64,000 bases of DNA from Aliiruegeria haliotis (GCF_003003255.1 NZ_PVTD01000001.1:1-64000); one strand, 5' to 3'. Counted from the stretch's first letter, positions 1-11,066 are shown. Program-made: numbers and translations. The notes: generated by a model not told the origin, from the letters alone.

Positions 1-1
1 G

Positions 2-394
2 AACTCCAAGCTGCACATGGTGTCAGACGGTCGGGATCGCCCACTGTCGTTTTTCCTGTCACCAGGCCAGATGAGCGATGCGCGGGGTGCAGTCGGCCTG
101 CTGGGTGATCTGCCGAAGGCGAAACGCCTGCTCGGCGACAAAGGTTACGATGCAGACTGGTTCCGCGACAAACTGAAACGCAAGGGTGTGCGGACCTGCA
201 TCCCGCCCAGGGCGAAACGAAAGAAGCCCGCATCCTACAACAGGCGCCTCTACAGGAAGCGCCACCGCATCGAGAATGCCTTTGCTCGCTTGAAGACTTG
301 GCGCCGCATCGCCACCCGCTACGAAAGATGCGGAGACCTGTTCCTGTCTGCCATCTGCATCGCAGCCATCGTCTTCTTTTGGCTGCCAAAATGA
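2..394 (+). CDS. IS5-family transposase, 3' part (cut by window edge)
   Basis: This is the C-terminal part of a DDE transposase of the IS5 family. The frame is open from base 2, so the gene begins outside the window. The visible part contains the MVSDGRDRPLSFFLSPGQ block and the downstream block GDKGYDADWFR, which holds the second catalytic Asp region. The C-terminal RHRIENAFARLK segment carries the catalytic Glu, as in IS5-type (DUF4372/DDE_Tnp) transposases. The coding frame runs into the presumed right inverted repeat just after the stop. Whether the whole element is intact cannot be judged here. It lies next to purL and does not interrupt it. The family call is confident; the subgroup (IS427-like) is inference. 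Confidence 0.85.
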   Translation, partial: NSKLHMVSDGRDRPLSFFLSPGQMSDARGAVGLLGDLPKAKRLLGDKGYDADWFRDKLKRKGVRTCIPPRAKRKKPASYNRRLYRKRHRIENAFARLKTWRRIATRYERCGDLFLSAICIAAIVFFWLPK

Positions 395-406
395 GTCCTG
401 ACCCTA
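391..406 (+). repeat. Probable right terminal inverted repeat of the IS5-family element
   Basis: The bases ATGAGTCCTGACCCTA immediately at and after the transposase stop look like the terminal inverted repeat of IS5/IS427-group elements, which typically end in a GAGTC..GACCC motif beside a short TA or CTAG target. The matching left end lies outside the window, so the repeat cannot be paired here. Confidence 0.5.
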
Positions 407-685
407 GGCGCATGCCAATGGATGGTGGTGGTCACAATTCAGGTGCACTTGCAGTCGGCGCGTTCGGGCACGGCTTGGTGGCCCCGGTGCGAACCTCGGG
501 GCGCCAAGACAACGCCAAGTGAGGTCCGGTCCCGACATGGCAGGTCGATCCCCCCGATGCAGCGATGAACCGCGATCGTGGCCGCCCCGTGGGCGAGGGC
601 TTCACCCCAACCATATGTGGCCATCGCCCTTTGTGAAGGGCAATGGTCGCGGCTTGCAAGGCGGCATCTCGCCGAAAGAAGGGCC
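407..685. other. Non-coding spacer between IS end and purL, with a stem-loop
   Basis: No convincing gene is seen in these ~280 bases. Short open frames on both strands look like chance frames. A stem-loop (GCCCTT-tgtg-AAGGGC, 626-641) lies 45 bases beyond the purL stop and could end purL transcription, although no T-run follows it on that strand. The stretch may be the remnant of a rearrangement linked to the neighbouring insertion sequence. Confidence 0.4.
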
Positions 686-2845
<2,160 letters not shown>

Positions 2846-3129
2846 GAACATTCCCCTTTGTCGGCTGCGCTTTTAGGCCGTGCGGGGCGAAAGGGAAAGA
2901 GGGCGGAGCGGCGCCACTTGGCCCCGGTGTCAGTTTTGCGAGGCATCGGCCGGGTTTCCGGGCAAGCGACAGCAGACCGCTGCGCATCACGCGGTGGAGA
3001 ACCATGTAGACCCCGGTCGCATGTTCGGGGTGGAGTGTGATCGATTTCGGGCATATCCGGTGATCCGGACTGGCGTGCCCAATCGCGCGCAGCAGAGGAA
3101 CGGCCCGGTTCCGCACCGAGGAGACCACC

Positions 3130-3819
3130 ATGTCCGACAACATGTTCACGCAGATCGACTTCCGACGGCTGGGCACGCGTGAGGCGTCTGCTCGTCTGGA
3201 GAAGCCGGGTGCAGCGTTCGAAGAGTGCAGCTTCGAGGGGCTTGATCTGGCGGATTTGGCAATGGAGGCGGTGTCATTCCGGAAGTGTCGTTTTGCCGAA
3301 GTCAGCCTTCGTTCGTCCGAGATGGTCGCATGCAGCTTCGAGGGCTGCGATATGGCGCAGGCCGACTTCCGGTTTTCGAGGCTCAGCGAAGTGGTTTTCG
3401 ACCGATGCAGTGCCACTGTGGCCGATTTCGGCGCGGCCACGGCGAGCGAGGTCCGCTTCACGGGATGCCGAATGCCCGGCGCCGTCCTGAAAGGTCTCGC
3501 CACACTCGACTTGCAATTGGAACGCTCGAATTTCGCCAATGCGGATCTGAGCGGTGTCTACCTGCGTGGGCAGGACGTGTCAGGGTGCAACTTCGATGGG
3601 GCCGATCTGAGTGGGTGTGACCTGCGTCAGTGCCAAATGGACGAGGTCAGCCTGGTGGGCGCGATCCTGTCCGGCACCCGGTTCGAGGATGCCGACCTGC
3701 GCGGCGCGCGGCTTGGCAAGATCGCGTTGAGCGACCTTGCCCGGGATTTGCGCGGTGCGGTGATTTCGCGAGATCAGGCTGCCGACCTGCTGAAAGGGAT
3801 CGGGCTGGTCGTTGTCTGA
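3130..3819 (+). CDS. Pentapeptide-repeat protein
   Basis: A 229-aa cytoplasmic protein made largely of A(D/N)LXX-like pentapeptide repeats from about residue 28 to 200 (for example ADLSG, SNFAN, GADLSG, EDADLRG). This predicts a right-handed quadrilateral beta-helix. Some family members (Qnr, McbG, MfpA) mimic DNA and protect gyrase; most have no known role, so no function is assigned. No signal peptide or membrane segment is seen. A GAGGAG ribosome site lies upstream of the ATG. The gene is divergent from purL and convergent with the transglycosylase gene, whose stop is only ten bases away. Confidence 0.8.
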   Translation: MSDNMFTQIDFRRLGTREASARLEKPGAAFEECSFEGLDLADLAMEAVSFRKCRFAEVSLRSSEMVACSFEGCDMAQADFRFSRLSEVVFDRCSATVADFGAATASEVRFTGCRMPGAVLKGLATLDLQLERSNFANADLSGVYLRGQDVSGCNFDGADLSGCDLRQCQMDEVSLVGAILSGTRFEDADLRGARLGKIALSDLARDLRGAVISRDQAADLLKGIGLVVV

Positions 3820-3829
3820 CGAAGGGCTG

Positions 3830-4630
3830 TCAACCGTCGATCTGGGCCCCCATGACCGCCAGCGATTTCTGGTAGACCGAGGCCGCGTTCCATTGCTTGA
3901 GCACGTTGAAATTGTGCGTGCCCGGCTGATAGCTCTGCCCCGGCTTCCAGCCCTTCTGACGCAGGTAGTTGGCCGTGGATGAGAGCGCGTCGGACTGGTT
4001 GTTGAAATCCACGCGCCCGTCGCCATTGCCATCGCGACCATAGCGTAGCGCATTGCCCGGCAGAAACTGGGTGTGGCCAAGCTCGCCATGCTTGGCGCCG
4101 ATCGCGTTGGGGGACATCATGCCCCGGTCGATCATGGTCAGCGCCCCTAGAAGGTGCGGCGTGAAAAAGTGCGGGCGGCGGCAGTCGTAGGCCAGCGTCG
4201 CCGTTGCGTTCAGCACGTTAGAATCGCCCATGAAGCGCCCGAATCCGGTTTCCATCCCGTGGATCGCGATGATGACGCCCGACGGCACGCCATAGGCGTT
4301 TTCCAGCGATTGGTAGAACCCGGCGTTTTGCGCCTTTCGTTTCTTGCCCTGTGCCACGATCACGTTGCAGCCACGGATCTGGCAGAACTTTTCGTAGCTG
4401 TACTTGAAGCTCTTCTGGCCGCGGTCCGCCTTGATTGTCGCGCTGGCATATTGCGTGTTTGCAAGTGCCGCGAGTCCACGCTGCTTGATCCCGGAGGCCT
4501 TCGCCTCCTGCGCGAACTGCTGCTTCCAGGCGTTGAAGCCAGATGCATTGTTACCACATTTCGCAGCAAAGGATGGTGCCGACAGCCCAAAGGTGGCGGC
4601 GAAAAAACAGGTAAGGACTCGGGTGAGCAT
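3830..4630 (-). CDS. Lytic murein transglycosylase, MltB (SLT_2) type
   Basis: A periplasmic enzyme that cleaves the MurNAc-GlcNAc bond of peptidoglycan to give 1,6-anhydro products. It has 266 aa and an N-terminal signal peptide ending near SFAA (about residue 23), with no clear lipobox. The catalytic Glu127 sits in the METGFG motif, and GELGHTQFLP and the DGNGDGRVDF calcium/EF-like loop (about 200-209) are family hallmarks. A longer frame opens upstream to 4684, but the ATG at 4630 gives a proper signal peptide and follows a GGAG site, so it was chosen. No C-terminal peptidoglycan-binding domain is present, so this is the short form. Confidence 0.9.
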   Translation of the reverse strand: MLTRVLTCFFAATFGLSAPSFAAKCGNNASGFNAWKQQFAQEAKASGIKQRGLAALANTQYASATIKADRGQKSFKYSYEKFCQIRGCNVIVAQGKKRKAQNAGFYQSLENAYGVPSGVIIAIHGMETGFGRFMGDSNVLNATATLAYDCRRPHFFTPHLLGALTMIDRGMMSPNAIGAKHGELGHTQFLPGNALRYGRDGNGDGRVDFNNQSDALSSTANYLRQKGWKPGQSYQPGTHNFNVLKQWNAASVYQKSLAVMGAQIDG

Positions 4631-4724
4631 GGAACGTCTCCGGAGATGAAATCGACGCCAGCATACAGCAGCGACACTGTTCATCCAACGCCTTGATTAT
4701 CACCATCCTGTTCTGTCGGCGCGC

Positions 4725-4753
4725 AAAAAAAAGGCCGAGATCAAGTCTCGGCC
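4725..4753 (-). terminator. Rho-independent terminator (minus strand)
   Basis: A perfect 8-bp stem (GGCCGAGA / TCTCGGCC, 5-base loop) is followed on the minus strand by eight T residues. It lies about 170 bases beyond the lysR stop, so lysR mRNA or a short unannotated transcript would end here. Confidence 0.85.
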
Positions 4754-4879
4754 CAAGTCCAACAGGGAGGTAAAGACGAACGCATCAGCGCCCGTCGATA
4801 CACAGGATTTAGAAATCTGAACGCTTCGGTTCAAGACCAAAGTTGCCGCAGGTGCGAAAAGCAGCCATGTCTGTGATGC

Positions 4880-4902
4880 ATGGGCAACGATTTTTTGCCC
4901 AT
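4880..4902 (-). repeat. Stem-loop just after the lysR stop
   Basis: A perfect 8-bp inverted repeat (ATGGGCAA / TTGCCCAT) with a 7-base loop lies about 20 bases after the stop of the LysR gene. No T-run follows, so it is more likely an mRNA 3'-end stabiliser or processing site than a terminator. Confidence 0.45.
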
Positions 4903-4922
4903 GGCGGCGATTGGCTGCGGCG

Positions 4923-5825
4923 TCAGGGCGCTTCTTCGACGAGCCTCTTGCGTGCGGCCTGGATCTCCTCGACGACAAAATCGCGGAAGGCGGAGATACG
5001 CTTGGACTGGCGCAGTTCCTCCGGGTAGGCGAGGAAAACCGGCACTTCGGCGCTTTCGACCTCCGGTAGAACGCGGATGAGATCGGGCTCGCTTTCCACG
5101 ATGTAGTTGGGCAGCACACCGATGCCGAGGTGATTGATCACGCCTTGCAGCACGCCGAAATAGTTGTTCACGTTCAGCCGCGACGTGATGTCATGCCCAA
5201 CCAGCCACTGAACCATGGAGGCGCCTGCGGCGACCTGGGTCGAAGAGGTTCCCTGGCAGATCAGCCGGTGATTGCGCATCTCGTCGGCCGTTTCGGGAAT
5301 ACCGAACTGTTCAGCGTATTTTCGGGACGCATAGAGGCGCATACGCACGGTCATCAGGCGCTTGCGGATCAGGTCGGCCTGCGAGGGTTCCTTCATGCGG
5401 ATGGCCACGTCGGCTTCCCGCATCGGCAGGTCGAGCACACGCTCTTCCAGCATCAGGTCAATGTTGAGGTCGGGGTATTTGGCGTAGAGTTTGGCCAGGC
5501 GCGGTGCGAGCCAGAGCGATCCGAACCCATGCGCGGTGGTCACCCGAAGCTCACCGAAAACCTCTTCTTCGCTGTCGCGGATGCGGGCAGAGGCCGCCTC
5601 CAGACGCTTGCTCATTGAGCGCGTCGCCTCGTAGAGCAGTTCACCCTGCTCGGTAAGGATCAGGCCGCGGGCATGGCGATGGAACAAGGTGGTGTTCAGG
5701 CTTTCTTCAAGCGCCCGGATCTGGCGGGACACTGCCGACTGGCTCAGGTGCAGGGAATCCCCGGCATGCGTGAGGCTGCCAGCGGATGCCACCGCGTGAA
5801 AGATTCTGAGCTTGTCCCAATCCAT
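4923..5825 (-). CDS. LysR-family transcriptional regulator
   Basis: A 300-aa DNA-binding regulator. The N-terminal winged helix-turn-helix is clear (SLTHAGDSLHLSQSAVSRQ, about residues 18-36). A LysR_substrate effector domain follows from about residue 90 to the end. The frame remains open far upstream, but MDWDKLRIF at 5825 is the conserved start of this family. The target and ligand are unknown. The 450-base region between it and the acyltransferase gene holds a long inverted repeat that could be its operator. LysR proteins usually repress themselves and control a divergent gene, so the plsC-like gene is a candidate target. That link is inference. Confidence 0.92.
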   Translation of the reverse strand: MDWDKLRIFHAVASAGSLTHAGDSLHLSQSAVSRQIRALEESLNTTLFHRHARGLILTEQGELLYEATRSMSKRLEAASARIRDSEEEVFGELRVTTAHGFGSLWLAPRLAKLYAKYPDLNIDLMLEERVLDLPMREADVAIRMKEPSQADLIRKRLMTVRMRLYASRKYAEQFGIPETADEMRNHRLICQGTSSTQVAAGASMVQWLVGHDITSRLNVNNYFGVLQGVINHLGIGVLPNYIVESEPDLIRVLPEVESAEVPVFLAYPEELRQSKRISAFRDFVVEEIQAARKRLVEEAP

Positions 5826-5889
5826 TTCGGTATATCCGCTATGCTCTCTGTTGCGCTGTTGACGCTCCTTATGCACTCCGAGCCTGCGC

Positions 5890-5931
5890 AACCACAATCC
5901 CCTGAGACGATTTGATCGGGCGATTGTGGTT
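5890..5931. promoter_or_regulatory. Long inverted repeat, candidate LysR operator
   Basis: AACCACAATC at 5890-5899 is perfectly inverted as GATTGTGGTT at 5922-5931. A smaller palindrome CGAT-ttg-ATCG (5908-5918) is nested between the arms. It lies 65-107 bases before the lysR start in the divergent lysR/plsC region. LysR boxes are usually shorter (T-N11-A), so a structured RNA leader is the alternative. Confidence 0.4.
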
Positions 5932-6274
5932 TTGGACGCCGCCCGGGAAACGGGAATTGGTCGCGGCAAAGGGCGCTGCCACACAGTGCCGCGAAATCGG
6001 TCACATTGAAGATTGCCCCGCGATGACCGCCCGGAAGTCAGCCTGCGACGCCGGAGCGGCGCCATTCGAGCGACCCGCACGACGGAATGGAGCGGACTGG
6101 CGCATTCACCCGCCTATCGATTGTGCAGGACGGTGCTGGGGGAGTTTGGGCGGTGACCTGCGCCGGGGCCACTGCGGCACTCGCCCCTCCCATTCGTCGC
6201 ATTCCGCGCATATATGCTGGCCTGAAACGCAGGATCCGGCTAACCCGTCCACGAACGAAAGGCGAGAGTGTTCC

Positions 6275-7180
6275 ATGTCCGACCGGCATGTGGCCCGTGA
6301 CATCAGCTACGCGAATTCCGTCCGCTCTCGTGGCGGGCGCGCTGTCGTGCGGATGCTGGAAAATGCGACGGGCCGGATCGGATTGATCAAGCGCGCGGAG
6401 GGATACGAATCCGAGGTGGCGCAGGGCAAGGACTTCTGGGGGGTCATGGTTGCGCGCTACGGTCTCAGCCTCGATGTGGTCGGTGGCAGCCTCGACAACC
6501 TGCCCGCCGAGGGGCCGCTGATTGTTATCGCCAATCATCCCTATGGAATTCTCGACGGACTGATGATGGGGCACATGCTGTCCATCGTCCGGGGTGATTT
6601 TCGCATACTGGCCAACAGCGTGTTCCGCAAAGCGGTAGACCTGAACAAGGTGATCCTTCCGGTCTCCTTCGAAGAGACCAAGGAGGCTATGCGGGAGAAC
6701 CTCGAGACCCGGAAAGCGGCGCTGAGCTATCTTGCCAATGGCGGTGCGATCGGGGTCTTCCCGGGCGGTACTGTGTCGACGGCTGCAAGGCCCTTTACCC
6801 GACCAATGGATCCCGGCTGGCGGAGCTTCACGGCCAAGATGGTCGCTAAGTCGAATGCAACAGTCGTGCCGATCTTCTTCGAAGGGCACAACAGCCGGTT
6901 GTTTCAGTTCGCCAGCCACCTTCATTCGACCTTGCGGCTGGCCTTGTTGATCAAGGAGTTCCGCAAGCGGGTCGATGAGCCGGTCCGGGTGGTGATCGGC
7001 GAACCCATCGCGCATGAAACGTTGGCGCAGCATGCCAGTGATGCCAAGGGGATGATGGACTTCCTGCGGAACGAGACCTACAAACTGTCACCGAAGCCGC
7101 TGAGGTCTCTCGACTACGGTTTCGAGTTTGAGGACCGGTATCGGGAGGACAAGGGCGAGAAGGGACCCCGTGTGTACTGA
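6275..7180 (+). CDS. PlsC-type lysophospholipid acyltransferase
   Basis: A predicted membrane-associated acyltransferase (301 aa) that transfers an acyl chain to a lysophospholipid or a related acceptor. The active-site motif is NHPYGILDG (His88...Asp94), an HX5D variant of the usual HX4D that is found in the hemolysin-like/OlsA-like LPLAT subgroup. The FPGG substrate motif (162-165) is also present. The open frame extends to 5912 but contains unrelated sequence, and ATG 6275 follows a GGCGAG site. The stop overlaps the murI start (TGATG), so the two are translationally coupled and form an operon. Acceptor specificity (ornithine lipid or lysophosphatidate) cannot be read from the sequence. 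Confidence 0.85.
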   Translation: MSDRHVARDISYANSVRSRGGRAVVRMLENATGRIGLIKRAEGYESEVAQGKDFWGVMVARYGLSLDVVGGSLDNLPAEGPLIVIANHPYGILDGLMMGHMLSIVRGDFRILANSVFRKAVDLNKVILPVSFEETKEAMRENLETRKAALSYLANGGAIGVFPGGTVSTAARPFTRPMDPGWRSFTAKMVAKSNATVVPIFFEGHNSRLFQFASHLHSTLRLALLIKEFRKRVDEPVRVVIGEPIAHETLAQHASDAKGMMDFLRNETYKLSPKPLRSLDYGFEFEDRYREDKGEKGPRVY

Positions 7181-7992
7181 TGGCAGTCGGGATATTTGAT
7201 AGCGGGCTGGGTGGTTTGACGGTTCTGGACGCCGTGAGAAAGCGTCTGCCGGACGTGCCCCTCGTCTATTTCGGAGACAATGCGCATACGCCCTACGGGG
7301 TGCGGGATGCTGACGATGTCTATGGCCTTACGACGCAATCGGTGGAGCGGATGTGGGCGGCCGGCTGCGATCTTGTGATCCTTGCGTGCAACACGGCGAG
7401 CGCTGCGGCGCTCCGGCGGATGCAGGAAAACTGGGTTCCCGAGGACAAGCGGGTTCTGGGTGTCTTCGTCCCCCTGATCGAAGCGCTGACAGAGCGACAG
7501 TGGGGCGACAACTCGCCGCCGCGCGAGGTCGAAGTGCAGCACGTGGCGTTGTTCGCGACACCGGCGACCGTTTCGAGCCGTGCGTTTCAGCGGGAACTGG
7601 CCTTCCGCGCGATCGGCGTCGATGTCGAGGCGCAGGCCTGCGGTGGTGTGGTCGATGCCATTGAAGAGGGTGACCTGATCCTCGCGGAGGCGTTGGTGCG
7701 CAGCCATGTGGATGCGCTCAAGCGGAAGATGCCGCGACCGGAGGCGGCGATCCTCGGTTGCACGCACTATCCGCTGATGCAGGAGGTCTTTCAGGAGGCC
7801 CTAGGACCGGAGGTGAAGGTCTATTCGCAGGCGAGCCTGGTTGCGGACAGCCTGGCGGATTACCTTGAGCGTCATCCGAAAATGATCGGAGACGGACAGG
7901 ACAGCCAGTTCCTGACCACCGGCGACCCGCGCACGGTCTCGAACCGCGCGACGCAGTTCCTGCGACGAAAGATCGAATTCTCCGCCGCGTGA
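7180..7992 (+). CDS. murI: Glutamate racemase
   Basis: MurI interconverts L- and D-glutamate and so supplies D-Glu for peptidoglycan. The protein has 270 aa. It carries the N-terminal [10 protein letters not shown] motif and DNAHTPYG (33-40). The two catalytic cysteines are Cys70 in LACNTAS and Cys194 in GCTHYP, with the adjacent His196. The start overlaps the stop of the acyltransferase gene by one base. This places a cytoplasmic cell-wall precursor enzyme in a lipid/wall operon; argC follows 55 bases later in the same direction. Confidence 0.97.
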   Translation: MAVGIFDSGLGGLTVLDAVRKRLPDVPLVYFGDNAHTPYGVRDADDVYGLTTQSVERMWAAGCDLVILACNTASAAALRRMQENWVPEDKRVLGVFVPLIEALTERQWGDNSPPREVEVQHVALFATPATVSSRAFQRELAFRAIGVDVEAQACGGVVDAIEEGDLILAEALVRSHVDALKRKMPRPEAAILGCTHYPLMQEVFQEALGPEVKVYSQASLVADSLADYLERHPKMIGDGQDSQFLTTGDPRTVSNRATQFLRRKIEFSAA

Positions 7993-8047
7993 TTGCGGTT
8001 TCTTTCCGTTTTTTCTACATCCAGATAACTTCTGAAGAGGGTGTCTC

Positions 8048-9076
8048 ATGACCCATTCCGTCGCCATTCTTGGCGCGTCCGGCTACACGGGCGCTGAACT
8101 TGTCCGGCTTATTGCCACCCATCCCGGTCTCGATGTGCGGGCGCTGTCCGCCGACCGCAAGGCTGGCATGGAGATGTCGGAGGTCTTTCCCCACCTGCGC
8201 CATCTGGCGCTTCCGACCTTGCGCAAGATCGAGGACCTGTCGTTCGACGAGATCGACATCTGCTTTTGTGCGTTGCCCCACGCCACCAGCCAGGCGGTCA
8301 TTTCCCAGTTGCCGCGCAATGTGAAGGTGGTCGATCTGAGCGCCGATTTCCGGCTGCGGGACCCGGCCGCCTATGAGACCTGGTACGGAAAGCCACATTC
8401 CGCGCCGGAGCTCCAGAAGGAGGCCGTCTACGGCCTGACCGAGTTCTACCGCGACGAGATTCGCGACGCGCGGCTGGTGGCCGGCACGGGCTGCAATGCG
8501 GCGACGGGTCTGTTTTCGCTGATCCCGCTGGTGTCGACCGGGGCGATTGATCTCGACGATATCATCATCGACATGAAGTGTGGTGTCTCGGGTGCGGGAC
8601 GGTCACTGAAGGAAAACCTGCTGCATGCAGAGCTTTCGGAGGGCTGGTACGCCTACGGTGTCGGCGGCAAGCACCGGCACCTGGGCGAGTTCGACCAGGA
8701 GTTCAGCAAGGCCGCAGGTCGGACCGTGGAAGTGCAGTTCACGCCGCACCTGGTTCCCGGAAATCGCGGCATCCTGGCCACCACATACGTGCGGGGCGAG
8801 GCGCGGAGCGTCCACGAGGCCCTCAAGGCCGCCTATGCTGACGAGCCTTTCCTGGAGGTGCTGCCCTTTGGCGCAGTTCCGCAGACGAAGCATGTGCGCG
8901 GCTCGAATTTCGTGCATATCGGTGTCGTGGAAGAACGGGCCGCCGGTCGCGCGACGATCTATACCGTGCTGGACAACCTGACGAAGGGCTCTTCGGGGCA
9001 GGCCATCCAGAACGCCAACCTGATGCTCGGGCAAAATGAAACGACCGGGCTCATGCTGGCGCCGCTCTATCCATAG
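8048..9076 (+). CDS. argC: N-acetyl-gamma-glutamyl-phosphate reductase
   Basis: Catalyses the NADPH-dependent reduction of N-acetylglutamyl phosphate to the semialdehyde, the third step of arginine synthesis. It has 342 aa. The nucleotide-binding motif [10 protein letters not shown] (9-18) and the catalytic Cys149 in GTGCNAATG are intact, and the conserved GGKHRH histidine motif is present. This is the long (type 1) form. It lies downstream of murI and 33 bases upstream of ccmE. argE occurs later in the window, far from this gene. Confidence 0.97.
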   Translation: MTHSVAILGASGYTGAELVRLIATHPGLDVRALSADRKAGMEMSEVFPHLRHLALPTLRKIEDLSFDEIDICFCALPHATSQAVISQLPRNVKVVDLSADFRLRDPAAYETWYGKPHSAPELQKEAVYGLTEFYRDEIRDARLVAGTGCNAATGLFSLIPLVSTGAIDLDDIIIDMKCGVSGAGRSLKENLLHAELSEGWYAYGVGGKHRHLGEFDQEFSKAAGRTVEVQFTPHLVPGNRGILATTYVRGEARSVHEALKAAYADEPFLEVLPFGAVPQTKHVRGSNFVHIGVVEERAAGRATIYTVLDNLTKGSSGQAIQNANLMLGQNETTGLMLAPLYP

Positions 9077-9108
9077 GACCGACAGCCAACCCCTGAAGGG
9101 AGTGCAAA

Positions 9109-9576
9109 ATGAACGGAATGAAAGGCCTCAAGAAGAAGCGCCGTATTCAGGTGATTCTGGTTGCCTTCGTGGCATTGGCCACGAGCACTGCGTTGATCGG
9201 CTACGCGATGCGCGACGGGATAAACTACTTCCGTGCCCCGTCTGCCGTCGTGGCCGAACCGCCCGCATCTCGGGAGACTTTCCGCATTGGCGGGCTTGTC
9301 GAGGAAGGCACGCTGGTGCGCGGGCAAGGCGAGACCATCACGTTCTCCGTGACCGACGGCGGGGCATCCGTGCCGGTGTCCTACACAGGGGTCTTGCCTG
9401 ACCTCTTCGGCGAAGGTCAGGGCATGGTCGGCACGGGGAACCTGGTGGACGGCGTCTTTGTGGCGACGGAGATCCTGGCGCGCCACGATGAAACCTACAT
9501 GCCCAAGGAAGTGGTCGATGCGCTGAAGGATCAGGGTGTCTACCGTCATGCGGAGGGCGAAGAGGGCGGTTCCTGA
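9109..9576 (+). CDS. ccmE: Cytochrome c maturation heme chaperone CcmE
   Basis: CcmE is a periplasm-facing heme chaperone that receives heme from CcmABCD and passes it to the CcmFH lyase. The protein has 155 aa with one N-terminal membrane anchor (about 12-33). An OB-fold domain follows, with the heme-binding HDETY motif (His126, covalent heme ligand; Tyr130). A basic cytoplasmic N-terminus supports the N-in orientation. Its partners ccmF and ccmH are on the same strand but are separated from it by about 2.2 kb of lysis-type genes, which is a notable interruption of the ccm set. Confidence 0.96.
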   Translation: MNGMKGLKKKRRIQVILVAFVALATSTALIGYAMRDGINYFRAPSAVVAEPPASRETFRIGGLVEEGTLVRGQGETITFSVTDGGASVPVSYTGVLPDLFGEGQGMVGTGNLVDGVFVATEILARHDETYMPKEVVDALKDQGVYRHAEGEEGGS

Positions 9577-9645
9577 GGGGCGCTGCCGTCCTGGAGCCGC
9601 CAACCCTCTCATGATGTCACCGTGGCTGCCGCAAGCGCGCGCCCC

Positions 9646-9664
9646 GGTTTATCTTTCTTAAACC
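9646..9664 (+). promoter_or_regulatory. Inverted repeat in the promoter region of the lysis cassette
   Basis: GGTTTA and TAAACC form a perfect 6-bp inverted repeat with a 7-base spacer, 50 bases before the endolysin start and 70 bases after ccmE. The spacing resembles the CtrA box (TTAA-N7-TTAA), but both half-sites differ by one base. It could be a site for another regulator of the cassette. Confidence 0.4.
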
Positions 9665-9713
9665 AAATCCCGGAGCTTTGAAGGCATCAATTTAGTGCCG
9701 GAGAACAGGCTCC

Positions 9714-10325
9714 ATGAAAGACATTGAGGCAATCGCAACCGAGATCGTCGCCCGCGAGGGTGGCTACGTCAATGATCCGGATGATCCGGGGGGCGCCACG
9801 AAATACGGCGTGACCATCGGCACCATGAAACGGCTTGGTCTGGACCTGGACGGCGACGGAAGGATCACCTCACGCGACGTGCGACGCCTGGACCGAAAGC
9901 AGGCGACCGGGATATTTATCGAGCACTACTTCCGCCGTCCACGGATCGACGATCTGCCCATCGTGCTGCAATCGAGTGTCTTCGACATGTATGTCAACTC
10001 GGGCCGCAACGCCGTGCGCATCCTCCAGCGTCTGCTGAACGAGATGGGGCAGAATGTCTCCGTGGACGGTGTGATCGGGCCTCAGACCGTCGGTGCGGCG
10101 GCGCGGGCCGCGCGCGAAGCGCCCGATTTGATCGCTGACGCCTACGGGATTGCACGTCGCAACTACTACTATGCCCTCGCCGACAGCCGGCCGGCGAGCC
10201 GGAAATACGCGCGGCGCCGCGATGGCGGCAAGGGCGGGTGGATCACCCGGGCCGAAGAATTCGTCGCCCCGCGGTTTCATCTGACGGAGGCTGAGCACCG
10301 CGCTCGGGTTGCGGCATGGAGATGA
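9714..10325 (+). CDS. GH108 endolysin (lysozyme), GTA/phage type
   Basis: A 203-aa peptidoglycan hydrolase. The N-terminal glycosyl hydrolase 108 domain has the hallmark motif EGGYVNDPDDPGGATKYG with catalytic Glu15. The C-terminal part (about 85-180) resembles the phage peptidoglycan-binding domain that accompanies GH108. No signal peptide is present, so it must cross the membrane through a holin, and a holin gene overlaps its 3' end by 10 bases. An endolysin/holin pair of these families mediates gene-transfer-agent release in Rhodobacter capsulatus. The same role here is inference from family and context. Confidence 0.88.
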   Translation: MKDIEAIATEIVAREGGYVNDPDDPGGATKYGVTIGTMKRLGLDLDGDGRITSRDVRRLDRKQATGIFIEHYFRRPRIDDLPIVLQSSVFDMYVNSGRNAVRILQRLLNEMGQNVSVDGVIGPQTVGAAARAAREAPDLIADAYGIARRNYYYALADSRPASRKYARRRDGGKGGWITRAEEFVAPRFHLTEAEHRARVAAWR

Positions 10326-10885
10326 TCCGGGGGGCCGCAGGACTGCTCTTTGGCTCCGGCAGGAACGCGGTGGCCGAAACCGTGGAGCTGTTCCGGGAAA
10401 ACGCGGAAAAGGGAGCAATGCGCGACGCGGCACGGTCACAGGCAGCCCTTGCCCAGTTCGCAGCCGAGTTCGCGCGGCCACGCCGCTCTGCGTTTGACCA
10501 GGTGATTGACGGGATGAACCGCATTCCCCGCCCGGCCATGGCGCTCGGCACGATCGGGCTTTTCGTCACGGCAATGGTCGATCCGATCTGGTTCGCCTCG
10601 CGAATGCAGGGCATCGCGCTGGTCCCCGAGCCGCTGTGGTGGCTGCTGGGCGCAATTGTCGGCTTCTACTTCGGGGCCCGCCATCAGGCGAAAGGGCAGG
10701 ACTTCCAACGCTCGATCGCGACCACACTCGCCGGAGCAGGCCACCTGACCGAGGGCATCGCGGCTCTCCAATCCTTGCAGGCCGGGTCGGAGGGGGAACT
10801 TCGCAGGATCGCGGCCCCCGGAGGTTCAGAGGGGGAGCCGTCGTCCAACGCCGCCCTGTCAGAATGGAGAAACAGTCGTGGCTGA
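10316..10885 (+). CDS. Holin, GTA_holin_3TM family
   Basis: A 189-aa inner-membrane protein. An amphipathic N-terminal helix is followed by hydrophobic segments at about 73-93 and 105-122, and then by a hydrophilic tail. This matches the 'holin of 3TMs, for gene-transfer release' family. It would form the membrane lesions that let the GH108 endolysin reach the wall. It overlaps the endolysin gene by 10 bases and the next gene by 8 bases, so all three are probably co-translated. The C-terminal tail after residue 150 is low-complexity (Gly/Ser/Glu) and may be dispensable. Confidence 0.85.
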   Translation: MEMIRGAAGLLFGSGRNAVAETVELFRENAEKGAMRDAARSQAALAQFAAEFARPRRSAFDQVIDGMNRIPRPAMALGTIGLFVTAMVDPIWFASRMQGIALVPEPLWWLLGAIVGFYFGARHQAKGQDFQRSIATTLAGAGHLTEGIAALQSLQAGSEGELRRIAAPGGSEGEPSSNAALSEWRNSRG

Positions 10886-11066
10886 GGGTTTCTGGATCAC
10901 CCTCGTGACCGAACACGGTCCCTGGGTGCTCCTGGTGTTCTACCTGCTGTTCCGTGACCATCAGAAAGACGATGCGACCCGGACCATCCTGAACCGCAAC
11001 ACCGAGATCATAGTCGAGATCACCACGCTCATCCGGGAACGACTCCCACGGGATCGGGTAGGGTAG
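10878..11066 (+). CDS. Small single-span membrane protein, BhlA/UviB holin-like
   Basis: A 62-aa protein with a GTG start overlapping the holin gene. One membrane helix (about 8-25, including PWVLLVFYLLF) is followed by a charged helix with RDHQKDD and a long Thr/Ile/Glu-rich stretch. This layout matches the BhlA/UviB type of small holin-like proteins. It may be a second holin, a holin regulator or a spanin-like helper. The overlap and spacing make it part of the lysis cassette. The fold assignment rests on layout and short motif similarity only. Confidence 0.65.
   Translation: MAEGFWITLVTEHGPWVLLVFYLLFRDHQKDDATRTILNRNTEIIVEITTLIRERLPRDRVG

Noticed and set aside
4790-4880. A 16-codon minus-strand ORF beyond lysR
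   Set aside because: It has no ribosome site and no similarity; the stem-loop and terminator there are better explained as lysR 3' structure.
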